DNA of 64,000 nt, taken from positions 1 to 64,000 of the forward strand of contig JASSUL010000009.1 of the NCBI GenBank assembly GCA_031963005.1, in the 5' to 3' direction. The stretch comes from JASSUD01 sp031963005 (GTDB taxonomy: Bacteria > Pseudomonadota > Gammaproteobacteria > Burkholderiales > Burkholderiaceae). Shown here one piece after another: positions 25,606 through 33,581 of this stretch; positions within the stretch are counted from its first letter, which is position 1; each line of letters begins with the position of its first letter. A program made the position numbers and the translations under genes. The notes beneath the pieces are model-generated. The model was not told where the DNA came from and did no database searches. It was given only the letters and a program-made list of their open reading frames with translations.

Positions 25606-27579
25606 ATGACTTCACCGCTTGAGCTTACTCTTTTTCTCCTATTAGCTGGTGTAGCGGGTGTGGTGGCATTTCGAATGCTGAACTTACCTCCTATGTTGGG
25701 CTATTTAACCGTAGGCATGTTGGTGGGACCGCATGCCCTGGGGATTTTTCCAAAATCTAAGGAAATCGGCTACCTAGCGGAATTTGGGGTAGTCTTTTTG
25801 ATGTTTTCCATTGGGTTGGAATTTTCCCTTGCAAAGTTACGCTCGATGCGGCGGATTGTCTTTGGTTTAGGGCTATCGCAAGTATTTTTTACGATGGCGT
25901 TGACCTTTATCGTCGCGATGGGCTTGGGCTTTTTCTTTTCCGTGAGTTGGCAAGCTAGTATTGCCTTGGGCGGTGTTTTTTCTATGTCCTCGACGGCCAT
26001 TGTGAGCAAAATGCTCTCTGAACGTCTTGAGTTGGAATCAGAGCACGGGCGCAACATCATTAGTGTGCTGCTCTTTCAAGATCTGGCTGTGGTTCCCTTG
26101 CTGATCGTGACCGCAGCTCTGGGAAGTGAGGCCGAGAGCTTGGCTATGGGGCTCCTATTTGCTGCTATTAAAATCACTTTTGCATTGGTGCTATTGCTCT
26201 GGGTGGGCCAGCGTTTTATGACACGCTGGTTAAATTTAGTTGCGCGTCGCCGCTCGCAAGAGCTGTTTATGCTGAACTTGCTGTTGATTACTTTAGGTGC
26301 TGCCTTTTTGACAGAGGAACTCGGGTTGTCGATGGCCTTGGGCGCCTTTATTGCAGGGATATTGATTGCCGAGACGCGTTATCGCCATCAAGTGGAAGAA
26401 GATATCAAGCCTTTTAGGGATGTATTGTTAGGGCTCTTCTTTATCACGACAGGAATGTTATTGGATCCCCGTATTCTCTGGGAACATCCGATTGCCGTGT
26501 TGGCGCTCTTTCTTGCCATTATTGGCGTGAAAGCAGGCTTGATTGCCGGACTCGCTCGTCTGTTTGGCTCACCAACAGGGGTCGCTCTTCGCACGGGTTT
26601 AGGATTGGCGCAAGCAGGGGAATTTGGTTTTGTGTTGATGGAAGTGGTTTCAACTCATCATTTGATAGATCAAACAGGTACGCAAATTATCTTGGCATCG
26701 ATGGTTTTATCGATGCTGGCAGCTCCTTTCATTATCCAAAATGCAGACCGCATTGTGATGCGTTTGTCATCTAACGAATGGCTCAGGCAGTCTTTGCAGA
26801 TGACGCATATTGCGACACAAAGTATCAAAATTTCTGGGCATGTGATCATTTGCGGATATGGTCGCAGCGGTCAAAATCTGGCGCGTATGCTTGAGCAAGA
26901 AGGGCTTTCTTATGTTGCGCTAGATTTAGATCCTGATCGGGTGAATGCTGCCGCTGTTGCAGGGGAATCAGTGGTATTTGGGGATGCAACACGGCGCGAA
27001 ACACTCGTTGCCGCGGGGATACATCGCGCAGCAGCGATAGCACTGACCTATGCCAATACCCCTTGCTCTTTGAAAATCTTGCACAATATTCATGAGTTGG
27101 AACCCGCTCTCCCTACGATTGTGCGTACCGTCGATGATTCTGATTTAGAGCGTCTCTTAGCGGCGGGTGCTACTGAAGTGGTCCCAGAGATTGTCGAAGG
27201 GAGTTTGATGCTAGCGTCGCATACCTTAGTGTTAATAGGGGTTCCGATGCGCAAAGTCGTGCGGCGTGTTGAAGAAATGCGCGATGCACGCTATAGCCTG
27301 CTGCGTGGATATTTTCACGGTGCAGACGATGGCGAAGATGATCTGGAACATGAGCAAATTCGTCTACAGTCCGTTTCAGTAGGACCCAAAGCGAAAGCGT
27401 TAGGGAAGGAATTAGGCGAATTAAAACTCAGTGATTTAGGCGTTGAAGTGACCGCCATACGTCGACGTGGTATCCGAGGCATTGAACCTAGTGAAGATAT
27501 TTTGCTTAGAGCTGGAGATATCCTCGTATTGCGCGGATTGCCAGAAGCGCTTTCTGCCGCTGAAGAAATACTGGCGTAG
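25606..27579 (+). CDS. Monovalent cation:proton antiporter-2 (KefB/CPA2 family) with RCK domain
   Basis: A 657-residue inner-membrane protein. Residues 1-385 carry about 12 hydrophobic segments of the Na+/H+ exchanger fold. A TrkA-N (RCK) nucleotide-binding domain follows from about residue 405 (VIICGYGRSGQNLARMLEQE), then a TrkA-C domain at the end (LGELKLSDLGVEVTAIRRRG). It exchanges K+ or Na+ for protons under nucleotide control. The gene diverges from kdsD, as in Burkholderia, and is followed by a strong terminator. Confidence 0.93.
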   Translation: MTSPLELTLFLLLAGVAGVVAFRMLNLPPMLGYLTVGMLVGPHALGIFPKSKEIGYLAEFGVVFLMFSIGLEFSLAKLRSMRRIVFGLGLSQVFFTMALTFIVAMGLGFFFSVSWQASIALGGVFSMSSTAIVSKMLSERLELESEHGRNIISVLLFQDLAVVPLLIVTAALGSEAESLAMGLLFAAIKITFALVLLLWVGQRFMTRWLNLVARRRSQELFMLNLLLITLGAAFLTEELGLSMALGAFIAGILIAETRYRHQVEEDIKPFRDVLLGLFFITTGMLLDPRILWEHPIAVLALFLAIIGVKAGLIAGLARLFGSPTGVALRTGLGLAQAGEFGFVLMEVVSTHHLIDQTGTQIILASMVLSMLAAPFIIQNADRIVMRLSSNEWLRQSLQMTHIATQSIKISGHVIICGYGRSGQNLARMLEQEGLSYVALDLDPDRVNAAAVAGESVVFGDATRRETLVAAGIHRAAAIALTYANTPCSLKILHNIHELEPALPTIVRTVDDSDLERLLAAGATEVVPEIVEGSLMLASHTLVLIGVPMRKVVRRVEEMRDARYSLLRGYFHGADDGEDDLEHEQIRLQSVSVGPKAKALGKELGELKLSDLGVEVTAIRRRGIRGIEPSEDILLRAGDILVLRGLPEALSAAEEILA

Positions 27580-27610
27580 CGCTCTGTTATTTTCTGTCTA
27601 GCAGTGAATG

Positions 27611-27651
27611 AGCACATCCTGAGAAAGTCATATATCAGGATGTGCTTTTTT
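27611..27651 (+). terminator. Intrinsic terminator after the KefB-type gene
   Basis: A perfect 12-bp stem (AGCACATCCTGA / TCAGGATGTGCT) with a 12-base loop, followed by TTTTTA. It separates the antiporter gene from the convergent thioredoxin-like gene. Confidence 0.9.
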
Positions 27652-27652
27652 A

Positions 27653-28159
27653 TTATGACGCGAGCGCTTTTGCGAGCAGCATGCTCAGTGCCTCGAAATT
27701 GGGTATACCCACATAGGTTTTCAAGATACGCCCTTTTTTATCAATAATAAAAGTCGTTGGCGTCAGTGCGATGTCACCAAAGCGCGCGGCTAAATCTCCA
27801 TGGTCTAGTGCAACCATAAAAGGTAAATGATGCATTTGACTGTAATGGGATACATACTGCTTCGGATCTCCTGGCATGGCAACCGCAATCCATTCTAAAC
27901 CTTGAGGATGGAAGCGCTCATAGAGCTGGATAAGGGCCGGCATCTCTTGTATGCATGTACTGCAACTGGTAGACCAAAAATGGACCCCATACACCTTATT
28001 ACGTAATGCATGGCTGGTCACAGATTGACCGGATAACAGGGTGAAAGTAACTTCCGGCGCCTTGGGTTTAGCCTTCAATGCATATCCAAATAGTCCTGCA
28101 AAAAACATGCTTGCTACCAGGACGATATAAAAAACACGCGAACGTAAAAAGAAGGTCAT
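27653..28159 (-). CDS. TlpA/ResA-like membrane-anchored thioredoxin-family protein
   Basis: About 168 residues from the ATG at 28159. One N-terminal hydrophobic anchor (VFYIVLVASMFFAGLFGYAL) precedes a periplasmic thioredoxin fold with the active site WSTSCSTCIQEMP (CxxC) and the cis-Pro region ALTPTTFIIDKKGRIL. Such proteins reduce disulphides, for example during cytochrome c maturation. The cysteines are intact here, in contrast to the DsbA-like protein at 44176. In Burkholderia a TlpA-family gene near this antiporter cluster is usual only in part, so the pathway partner is not clear. Confidence 0.88.
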   Translation of the reverse strand: MTFFLRSRVFYIVLVASMFFAGLFGYALKAKPKAPEVTFTLLSGQSVTSHALRNKVYGVHFWSTSCSTCIQEMPALIQLYERFHPQGLEWIAVAMPGDPKQYVSHYSQMHHLPFMVALDHGDLAARFGDIALTPTTFIIDKKGRILKTYVGIPNFEALSMLLAKALAS

Positions 28160-28171
28160 AGGGACATCCAA

Positions 28172-28744
28172 AAAAAAGAAAAGGTCCGTAGGTTAGACGC
28201 ACAGCTGCTGTAGAGAGAAGCTCAGCGTACGATTCTAAAGCTAAAAATACGGCTTTTGTGGTTGCTGCATCTCCATTCATATCATCGCTCCTAACGCATG
28301 TAAGAAGAGTAGTGATATATGAGAAAAATCTGCAATCCACTGCGCAAAAAATAGGTGAAATGATTCCCATTTTCAACCCATATTTATCTTACTTCAACGT
28401 AATCCTCTGATTTGTATAGGCTTTTTTAGTTATCCACATTGGCTGTGGATAACTATGTTGAAAACTCGTGGATTTCTCATCAATTCCTTGTTGTACTGGG
28501 CTAAAGAGCCGGTTGCTTTTTTCGCGGGCAAATACAAAAAGTCCTTTTAAATCAATATATTAATAATTTAACTTGCAAGTCGCGCGCAAACAGAGTAAGT
28601 CTATTTTTACTCGAGGAGTAAATGTGCATAGATTGCTTTTTGTCAACCCTTTTTATGTGTTTATCAGCAGATTTATGCTTTTTTTAAGGGCTCAGATAAA
28701 AAAGGATCGGGAAGGATGGCGCAGAGCCATTTCAGAGAATGCCT
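28172..28744. other. Gene-free stretch with paired DnaA boxes
   Basis: No convincing gene. The main feature is the opposed pair of DnaA boxes at 28427-28455. To its right an AT-rich stretch (28545-28575, AATCAATATATTAATAATTT) follows. Frames on either strand here are short and have no family features. It separates the tlpA-like gene from ung, both on the minus strand, so it may hold the promoter of the former. Confidence 0.6.
28427..28455. promoter_or_regulatory. Two perfect DnaA boxes in opposite orientation
   Basis: TTATCCACA at 28430-28438 and its complement TGTGGATAA at 28444-28452 sit in a 12-bp perfect inverted repeat (TAGTTATCCACA) with a 5-base spacer. Both match the DnaA consensus TTATNCACA exactly. 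They lie in non-coding DNA about 30 kb from dnaA. Confidence 0.75.
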
Positions 28745-29497
28745 CTATAGAGACCAATCGATAGGAGTGCGTCCTATATCCGCAAGATAGGCGTTCGCTT
28801 TTTGAAAATGTCCACACCCTAAAAAGCCTCTATGAGCAGAAAGAGGGGACGGGTGTGGAGCTTCGAGTATGCAGTGTTGATGCGCAGGAATTAGGGCGCG
28901 TTTCGCTTGAGCATGTGCTCCCCAGAGGAGGAATACGATATTCGAGTATCGCGCGCATAACTGCGTTAATAGGGTATCCGTACAGGCCTCCCATCCTTGG
29001 CCAGCATGGCTGGCAGCCGCACCTTGCGTTACGGTTAATACGGTATTGAGAAGCAACACCCCTTGCTGTGCCCAGCTACTCAGGTTGCCATGTGAGGGAG
29101 TCGGTAAGCCAAACTCTGCAGTCAATTCCTTAAAAATATTACGTAAAGAAGGGGGCGGACGCACACCATCCGGCACAGAGAATGCTAAACCATGGGCTTG
29201 AGGACAGCCGTTGTTTATCCCATGATAAGGATCTTGCCCTAGGATGACCACTTTGACTTGCTCAGGAGGCGTTTGCTGCAAGGCATAGAACACTGTATGC
29301 GGAAAAACGCCAAGGTCTTGCGCGGCATTACGCACGCATGCCGCATCGACAAATTCGCAGAGTGTTTGAAAGCGTGGGCTTTCTATAAAAGGAGCAAGCA
29401 GGGTTGCCCAACTAGGCGGGAGTGCAGCAAATTGCGCTGCCAGCGGAGGGCAGAGCGAGAGCGAGGGTGCTGGCGCAGGTGCTTTAGAGAGCGGCAT
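28745..29497 (-). CDS. ung: Uracil-DNA glycosylase
   Basis: Removes uracil from DNA. The water-activating motif GQDPYHG is present, followed by LAFSVPDGVRPPPSLRNIFK and the DNA-intercalation motif HPSPLSAHRGF. The longest frame begins with a TTG at 29509; I choose the ATG at 29497, inside the 3' end of trpC, giving about 250 residues. An Ala/Pro-rich N-terminal tail is typical of Burkholderia homologues. The trpC-ung order is conserved. Confidence 0.96.
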   Translation of the reverse strand: MPLSKAPAPAPSLSLCPPLAAQFAALPPSWATLLAPFIESPRFQTLCEFVDAACVRNAAQDLGVFPHTVFYALQQTPPEQVKVVILGQDPYHGINNGCPQAHGLAFSVPDGVRPPPSLRNIFKELTAEFGLPTPSHGNLSSWAQQGVLLLNTVLTVTQGAAASHAGQGWEACTDTLLTQLCARYSNIVFLLWGAHAQAKRALIPAHQHCILEAPHPSPLSAHRGFLGCGHFQKANAYLADIGRTPIDWSL

Positions 29498-30302
29498 GGC
29501 TAGACTCAAAAAAGAGCGCTTGAAGCGCTGCGCCAGGGTTGAGCGCGCGCATAAACGCTTCTCCTACTAAAAAGGTATGCACATCTGCTGCACGCAGGCG
29601 GGCGACGTCAGAGGAGCTTGCTATCCCGGATTCAGTGACTACGATGCGCTCTGGGGGAATCTGGGGGAGTAATGTCAGGGTGGTCTCTAGAGACACTTCA
29701 AAAGTATGCAAATTACGGTTATTGATGCCAATCAACGGAGTGCGCAAAGTGAGTGCCGCATCCAATTCAGCAGCAGTATGCACTTCAACTAACACGGCAA
29801 GCCCTAATGCATGCGCCTCGGACTCCAGCGCCTGTAATTCAGACACACTGAGTGCCGCAGCGATAAGCAAAATACAATCAGCACCCATCGCCCTGGACTC
29901 GAGGATTTGGTAAGCATCCACGATAAAATCTTTGCGCAAAATGGGCAATTGGCAAGCCGCGCGCGCCGCTTTTAAATGAGCGGGACTTCCTTGAAAAAAC
30001 GGCGTATCCGTTAAAACAGATAAACACGCAGCGCCATGGCTGGCATAACTGCTAGCAAAAGCCGCAGGATCAAAATCCGCTCCAGCAGGACGTAACAACC
30101 CTTTCGAGGGACTAGCTTGCTTGATTTCGGCAATCACCGCGGGCTGTTGAGCATGATGCCGTGCTTGTAACGCTGCAATGAAATCCCGTGGCGGCGCTTG
30201 TTCCTGGATCAAAGCACGCAATGCCTCGATTGAAACACGACGCTTTGCCGCCTGTACTTCTTGATGTTTGGACTCGAGGATAGTTTCTAAAATAGGGGAC
30301 AT
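29484..30302 (-). CDS. trpC: Indole-3-glycerol-phosphate synthase
   Basis: A tryptophan biosynthesis enzyme with a TIM barrel. Motifs: VIAEIKQASPSKGLLRP, LRKDFIVDAYQI, LVEVHTAAELDAAL, LIGINNRNLHTFEV and VVTESGIAS. The longest frame starts at 30329; the internal ATG at 30302 (MSPILETILESKHQEV) matches the usual start better, though neither has a clear ribosome binding site. It is cut off from trpD by the VapD/DUF5397 pair and by a terminator-like hairpin, so it probably needs its own promoter in 30303-30460. Confidence 0.95.
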   Translation of the reverse strand: MSPILETILESKHQEVQAAKRRVSIEALRALIQEQAPPRDFIAALQARHHAQQPAVIAEIKQASPSKGLLRPAGADFDPAAFASSYASHGAACLSVLTDTPFFQGSPAHLKAARAACQLPILRKDFIVDAYQILESRAMGADCILLIAAALSVSELQALESEAHALGLAVLVEVHTAAELDAALTLRTPLIGINNRNLHTFEVSLETTLTLLPQIPPERIVVTESGIASSSDVARLRAADVHTFLVGEAFMRALNPGAALQALFFESSHAAL

Positions 30303-30329
30303 AGAAGCTAGAAAAGCATGAAAAGCCAT

Positions 30330-30718
30330 TCAAAAACGATGGCTTTGAGGGAAAAAGAGAGATGTGATGCTGCTGAATTTAGGTTAGTTAACAGTTTTCG
30401 TTGATCTACGAAGCTAATGCCAAATGCTTATTTTTTCTTAATGAAAATATGAAACTCAAGAAAAACAACCCTCTCAAAAACAAGGTTTATGAAAGGGTTT
30501 TGGCGTAGATGTGAAACGGAGTACCCAGGAATGGGACATATACAGATTTATTTTTTCTGCAAAATTGCCGTTAATGTGATTGTTCGCATATTTTGAAGCG
30601 TTTATGTGATCTCTCTAATTCTGTCATACGCCACGATTGCTCGTAAAGCGAGGTCATTAAATGCCCCCACTAGTCCGTAGAGGGTGAGCTTGGATTACGA
30701 TTTTTTCAGTGGATAAAC
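30330..30718. other. Gap between vapD-like gene and trpC, with minus-strand terminator
   Basis: On the minus strand AACCCTTTCA pairs with TGAGAGGGTT (30467-30499) and is followed by GTTTTTC, a moderate terminator for the vapD-like gene. No gene is seen in the rest. The 180 bases next to vapD are unlike the surrounding trp DNA and may be remains of the element that brought it. Confidence 0.5.
30460..30499 (-). terminator. Probable terminator downstream of the vapD-like gene
   Basis: A 10-bp stem with one mismatch, a 13-base loop and a T-rich tail on the minus strand. If efficient it would stop trpGD/vapD transcription before trpC. Confidence 0.6.
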
Positions 30719-31003
30719 TCAAGTCGCACCCTTAACCACGGACGTAAAATCTGACCACTGCTCAATACGGAAAGCGCGAATATCGCGTACCGATGGTGGA
30801 AACCATGATTGTGCTTTGAGTGATTGAATTGCCATAAACAACTGCGCCATGTTTTCATCATCGGTTACGTACAAACTACCCTGAACTCGACGGAAGCCAT
30901 ATTGTGCAAGGGCGGCACCGATCTCAGCATAGGCTTGAGATACCCCTTTGGGATGATGTTGCTCCGTATCAGCAACAACCAGGTCAAATGCTATGGCGTA
31001 CAT
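30719..31003 (-). CDS. VapD-like (Cas2-related) endoribonuclease toxin
   Basis: A 94-residue protein beginning MYAIAFDLVVADTEQ, with GFRRVQGSLYVTD in the middle and WFPPSVRDIRAFRIEQWSDF near the end. These match the virulence-associated protein D family: an N-terminal FDL strand, the QGSxY segment, and SVRDIRxxRIE..SD. VapD has a Cas2-like ferredoxin fold and cleaves RNA; in Haemophilus it is the toxin of the VapXD pair. The ATG overlaps the stop of the upstream 67-residue gene by one base (TGATG), the layout of a toxin-antitoxin operon. It lies inside the trp operon. Confidence 0.85.
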   Translation of the reverse strand: MYAIAFDLVVADTEQHHPKGVSQAYAEIGAALAQYGFRRVQGSLYVTDDENMAQLFMAIQSLKAQSWFPPSVRDIRAFRIEQWSDFTSVVKGAT

Positions 31004-31206
31004 CAGGCAGCTTTCGGATCGTTAATGAGATGGCTGTAGCGATATTCGGTTTCTTCGCCGGTTTCCAATACACGGACAAGCACAATCCAGTCACCATCCA
31101 CTAATTCTCGAATCGGTTTAATGACTTGATAAGCCGGGCCAAAAACGCCAAAGGTCTTGAACATTCCCAGTAGATTGGGAGAAGGAAAGGAATGAGCGAT
31201 TTGCAT
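31003..31206 (-). CDS. DUF5397-like protein, probable antitoxin partner of the VapD-like protein
   Basis: I choose the ATG at 31206 (MQIAHSFPSPNLLGMFKTFG), with GGGG upstream; the open frame reaches 31269. The 67 residues contain GMFKTFGVFGPAYQVIKPIR and DGDWIVLVRVLETGEETEYR, which resembles the small DUF5397 family often found directly before vapD. Function as antitoxin is inferred from this position and the one-base overlap with the toxin gene, not from any known activity. Confidence 0.7.
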   Translation of the reverse strand: MQIAHSFPSPNLLGMFKTFGVFGPAYQVIKPIRELVDGDWIVLVRVLETGEETEYRYSHLINDPKAA

Positions 31207-31421
31207 GACAATACCCCGTAAATAAGCTCGTATGTCTGCAGTATAAATTGAATTTGGAACACATTCCATTGCTATCGATATTTTCCATTACTGCGCTTGG
31301 GTATCATTTTCCGCTCGAATTTGAGTCCATCGATTGGAGTCTGGCTAGCTCTTGCAGTGATGTTGGTCGCAGTGGTTTTAAGGTTTATAAGAAATCCTTA
31401 TACGGTCTTTTTGAACCACGA

Positions 31422-32498
31422 CTACATAGCCTTTTCCTCGTCACACGGCGGTTTACGCTGCTGAGTAAACTGAATAAATGCTTCTAAAGTCGCAAATGCT
31501 GCGCCGGATTCTATGGCTTGTCTGGCGCGTTCGATGCCCTCTTTGATAGAGGGGACGACGTTGGCGGTATACAGTGCAACGCCGGCATTGAGCAGGACCA
31601 CGTCCCGCGCAGCGCCAGGGGTGTTTTGCAGCGCTTGGAGGAGCATGCTTTTGGATTCTTGGGGGTTATCTACTCGTAATGCCTGAGTGGATATGCGTTG
31701 TAAGCCAAAGTCTTCTGGCTGTACGGTGTATTCGCGCACTATGCCATTATGCAGTTCCCCTATGAGAGTGGGAGCGGCGAGTGAGACTTCGTCTAGTCCG
31801 TCTAATCCAAATACGACGAGGGCATGTTTAGCGCCTAAACGTTGCAAAACGCGGATTTGTACACTCACTAAATCGCGATGAAAAACGCCGATTAATTGAT
31901 TGGGCGCTTTGGCGGGATTGACCAAGGGTCCCAGAATATTAAAAAGGGTCCGCACACCTAATTCACGCCGTATCGTGGCGATATTTTTCATCACGGGATG
32001 GTGATGAGGGGCAAACATAAACCCTACACCAGTCGCATGTAAGCAGGCGACAATTTGGGCAGGGGTGAGGGTAAGATGCGCTCCCAATGCTTCGAGTACA
32101 TCGGCGCTTCCCGAAGAGCTCGATACACTGCGTCCCCCATGTTTTGCGATAACCGCGCCTGCGGCGGCTGCGACAAACATAGCGGTGGTAGAAATATTAA
32201 ACGTGTGCGCACCGTCTCCTCCTGTTCCCACAATATCAACAAAGTGGGAGAGGTCTGCGTTGCCTTGCGTATGTGCTTGGATATCGACGCGCTCTACATA
32301 ATCACGTAGAACCATAGCCGCAGCGGTAATTTCCCCTACCGTCTCTTTTTTGCTGCGTAACCCTGCTAATAGGGCAGCAGATAAAGTGGGCGGAATCTGA
32401 GCATGGACCATGAGCCGCATGAGGTGCAGCATATCTTCATGGGCGAGTTCGCGATGCTCCAGAACGTGCTGCAAAGCAGCTTGCGGACTTAAGGGCAT
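31422..32498 (-). CDS. trpD: Anthranilate phosphoribosyltransferase
   Basis: The second step of tryptophan synthesis from anthranilate. The PRPP-binding motif GTGGDGAHTFNISTTAMFVA is followed by AKHGGRSVSSSSGSADVLEA and by VFGLDGLDEVSL further on. I choose the ATG at 32498 over the TTG at 32510, giving 358 residues. The C-terminus extends a few residues beyond the norm (QRKPPCDEEKAM). trpG lies 203 bases upstream on the same strand, a longer gap than usual. Confidence 0.95.
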   Translation of the reverse strand: MPLSPQAALQHVLEHRELAHEDMLHLMRLMVHAQIPPTLSAALLAGLRSKKETVGEITAAAMVLRDYVERVDIQAHTQGNADLSHFVDIVGTGGDGAHTFNISTTAMFVAAAAGAVIAKHGGRSVSSSSGSADVLEALGAHLTLTPAQIVACLHATGVGFMFAPHHHPVMKNIATIRRELGVRTLFNILGPLVNPAKAPNQLIGVFHRDLVSVQIRVLQRLGAKHALVVFGLDGLDEVSLAAPTLIGELHNGIVREYTVQPEDFGLQRISTQALRVDNPQESKSMLLQALQNTPGAARDVVLLNAGVALYTANVVPSIKEGIERARQAIESGAAFATLEAFIQFTQQRKPPCDEEKAM

Positions 32499-32701
32499 GA
32501 GATGGGTCAATAAAAAGCAAATGGGAATAAAGGAGTTATAGCCCCGAATGTAAATCAGGATGAGTTAGCGTGGTAAAAAATCTGCCTATTTTGCGCAGTG
32601 CAGCGTCAATAAGGCTACTATGCAGTAGCGCAATAGCGCTACACAGCAAGCTGGTGGAGTCGGTGAGCCTATAAGAAAGGTCTATTTAGCACCGTGTGCG
32701 C

Positions 32702-33280
32702 TCATTGATCAACAGCGGTATGGTCTAGGAAGTTTTTGAGCATTGCATGACCATGTTCTGTCAGAATCGATTCTGGATGGAACTGTACACCCTCGATAGG
32801 GAGCGTTTTGTGGCGCATGCCCATAATTTCTCCATCCTCAGTCTGCGCGGTGATGCTGAAACAGTCTGGTAAGCTTGCACGCTCAAGCGCGAGAGAGTGA
32901 TAGCGGGTTACCGTAAAGTGCTCGGGTAAACCTGCAAAGATCCCTTCGCCGGTGGTGCGGATGGTGCTGACTTTGCCGTGCATCAGCGTTTTAGCGCGAG
33001 TTACCGTAGCGCCGAATGCCTCGCCAATCGCTTGGTGACCTAGGCAAACCCCCAAAAGCGGAATCGTCTTTGAAAATGTCCGTATGACCTCTAAGGTAAT
33101 GCCTGCATGCCGCGGATCGCTGGGCCCAGGGGAGAGGCAGATCCGGCTAGGGCGCAAGGCGGCAATTTCTGGGATGGTAATTTCATCATTCCGAAATGTG
33201 CGTACCTCTTCGCCTAGTTCTCCAAAATACTGGACTAGGTTGTAGGTAAAGGAATCGTAATTGTCCAACATCAAAAGCAT
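32702..33280 (-). CDS. trpG: Anthranilate synthase glutamine amidotransferase subunit
   Basis: A class I glutamine amidotransferase that supplies ammonia to anthranilate synthase. Start at the ATG at 33280 (MLLMLDNYDSFTYNLVQYFG), the usual N-terminus; the open frame reaches 33313. The catalytic Cys is in LLGVCLGHQAIG and the His/Glu pair in GVQFHPESIL. Its partner TrpE, normally encoded directly upstream, is not found here, so either trpE lies elsewhere, or TrpG serves p-aminobenzoate synthesis only, or the pathway is broken. Confidence 0.95.
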   Translation of the reverse strand: MLLMLDNYDSFTYNLVQYFGELGEEVRTFRNDEITIPEIAALRPSRICLSPGPSDPRHAGITLEVIRTFSKTIPLLGVCLGHQAIGEAFGATVTRAKTLMHGKVSTIRTTGEGIFAGLPEHFTVTRYHSLALERASLPDCFSITAQTEDGEIMGMRHKTLPIEGVQFHPESILTEHGHAMLKNFLDHTAVDQ

Positions 33281-33581
33281 GGCAGAGAACCTACTAAAAA
33301 AAACGAGATACAAGGGCGAGATACAAGGGTAAGGGACCCAGTTAGGGTGGGCGCTATACGGTAGGCAGCAGGCAAGGTTAAAAATAGGTCTACAAGCTAT
33401 TTCATTTGCATGAAATGGTATGCGTTATAAAACTTAATGGGCTCGATGCGCGTACACTTGCGTTTTTTTCAAAAACAGAAAACGTATGGCATTCTTCAGA
33501 GTTTGCGCTGTTTCTTTTTGAATTCCGCATTAAAATCGCTTTAATTACCACTAATTTACACGAATTTTATTCAAATACATT
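33281..33581. other. Divergent intergenic region between trpG and ettA
   Basis: About 300 bases separating trpG (minus) from ettA (plus), where trpE would be expected in relatives. No recognisable remnant of trpE and no terminator hairpin are seen. Promoters for both genes should lie here; a 66-codon plus-strand frame has no family features. Confidence 0.5.

Noticed and set aside
28068..28376. 102-codon minus-strand frame upstream of the TlpA-like gene
   Set aside because: It overlaps the start of the TlpA-like gene in another frame and shows no family features.
30719..31003. cas2 gene of a CRISPR system
   Set aside because: Cas2 and VapD share a fold, but there is no cas1 or repeat array nearby and the sequence has VapD signatures and a DUF5397-like partner.
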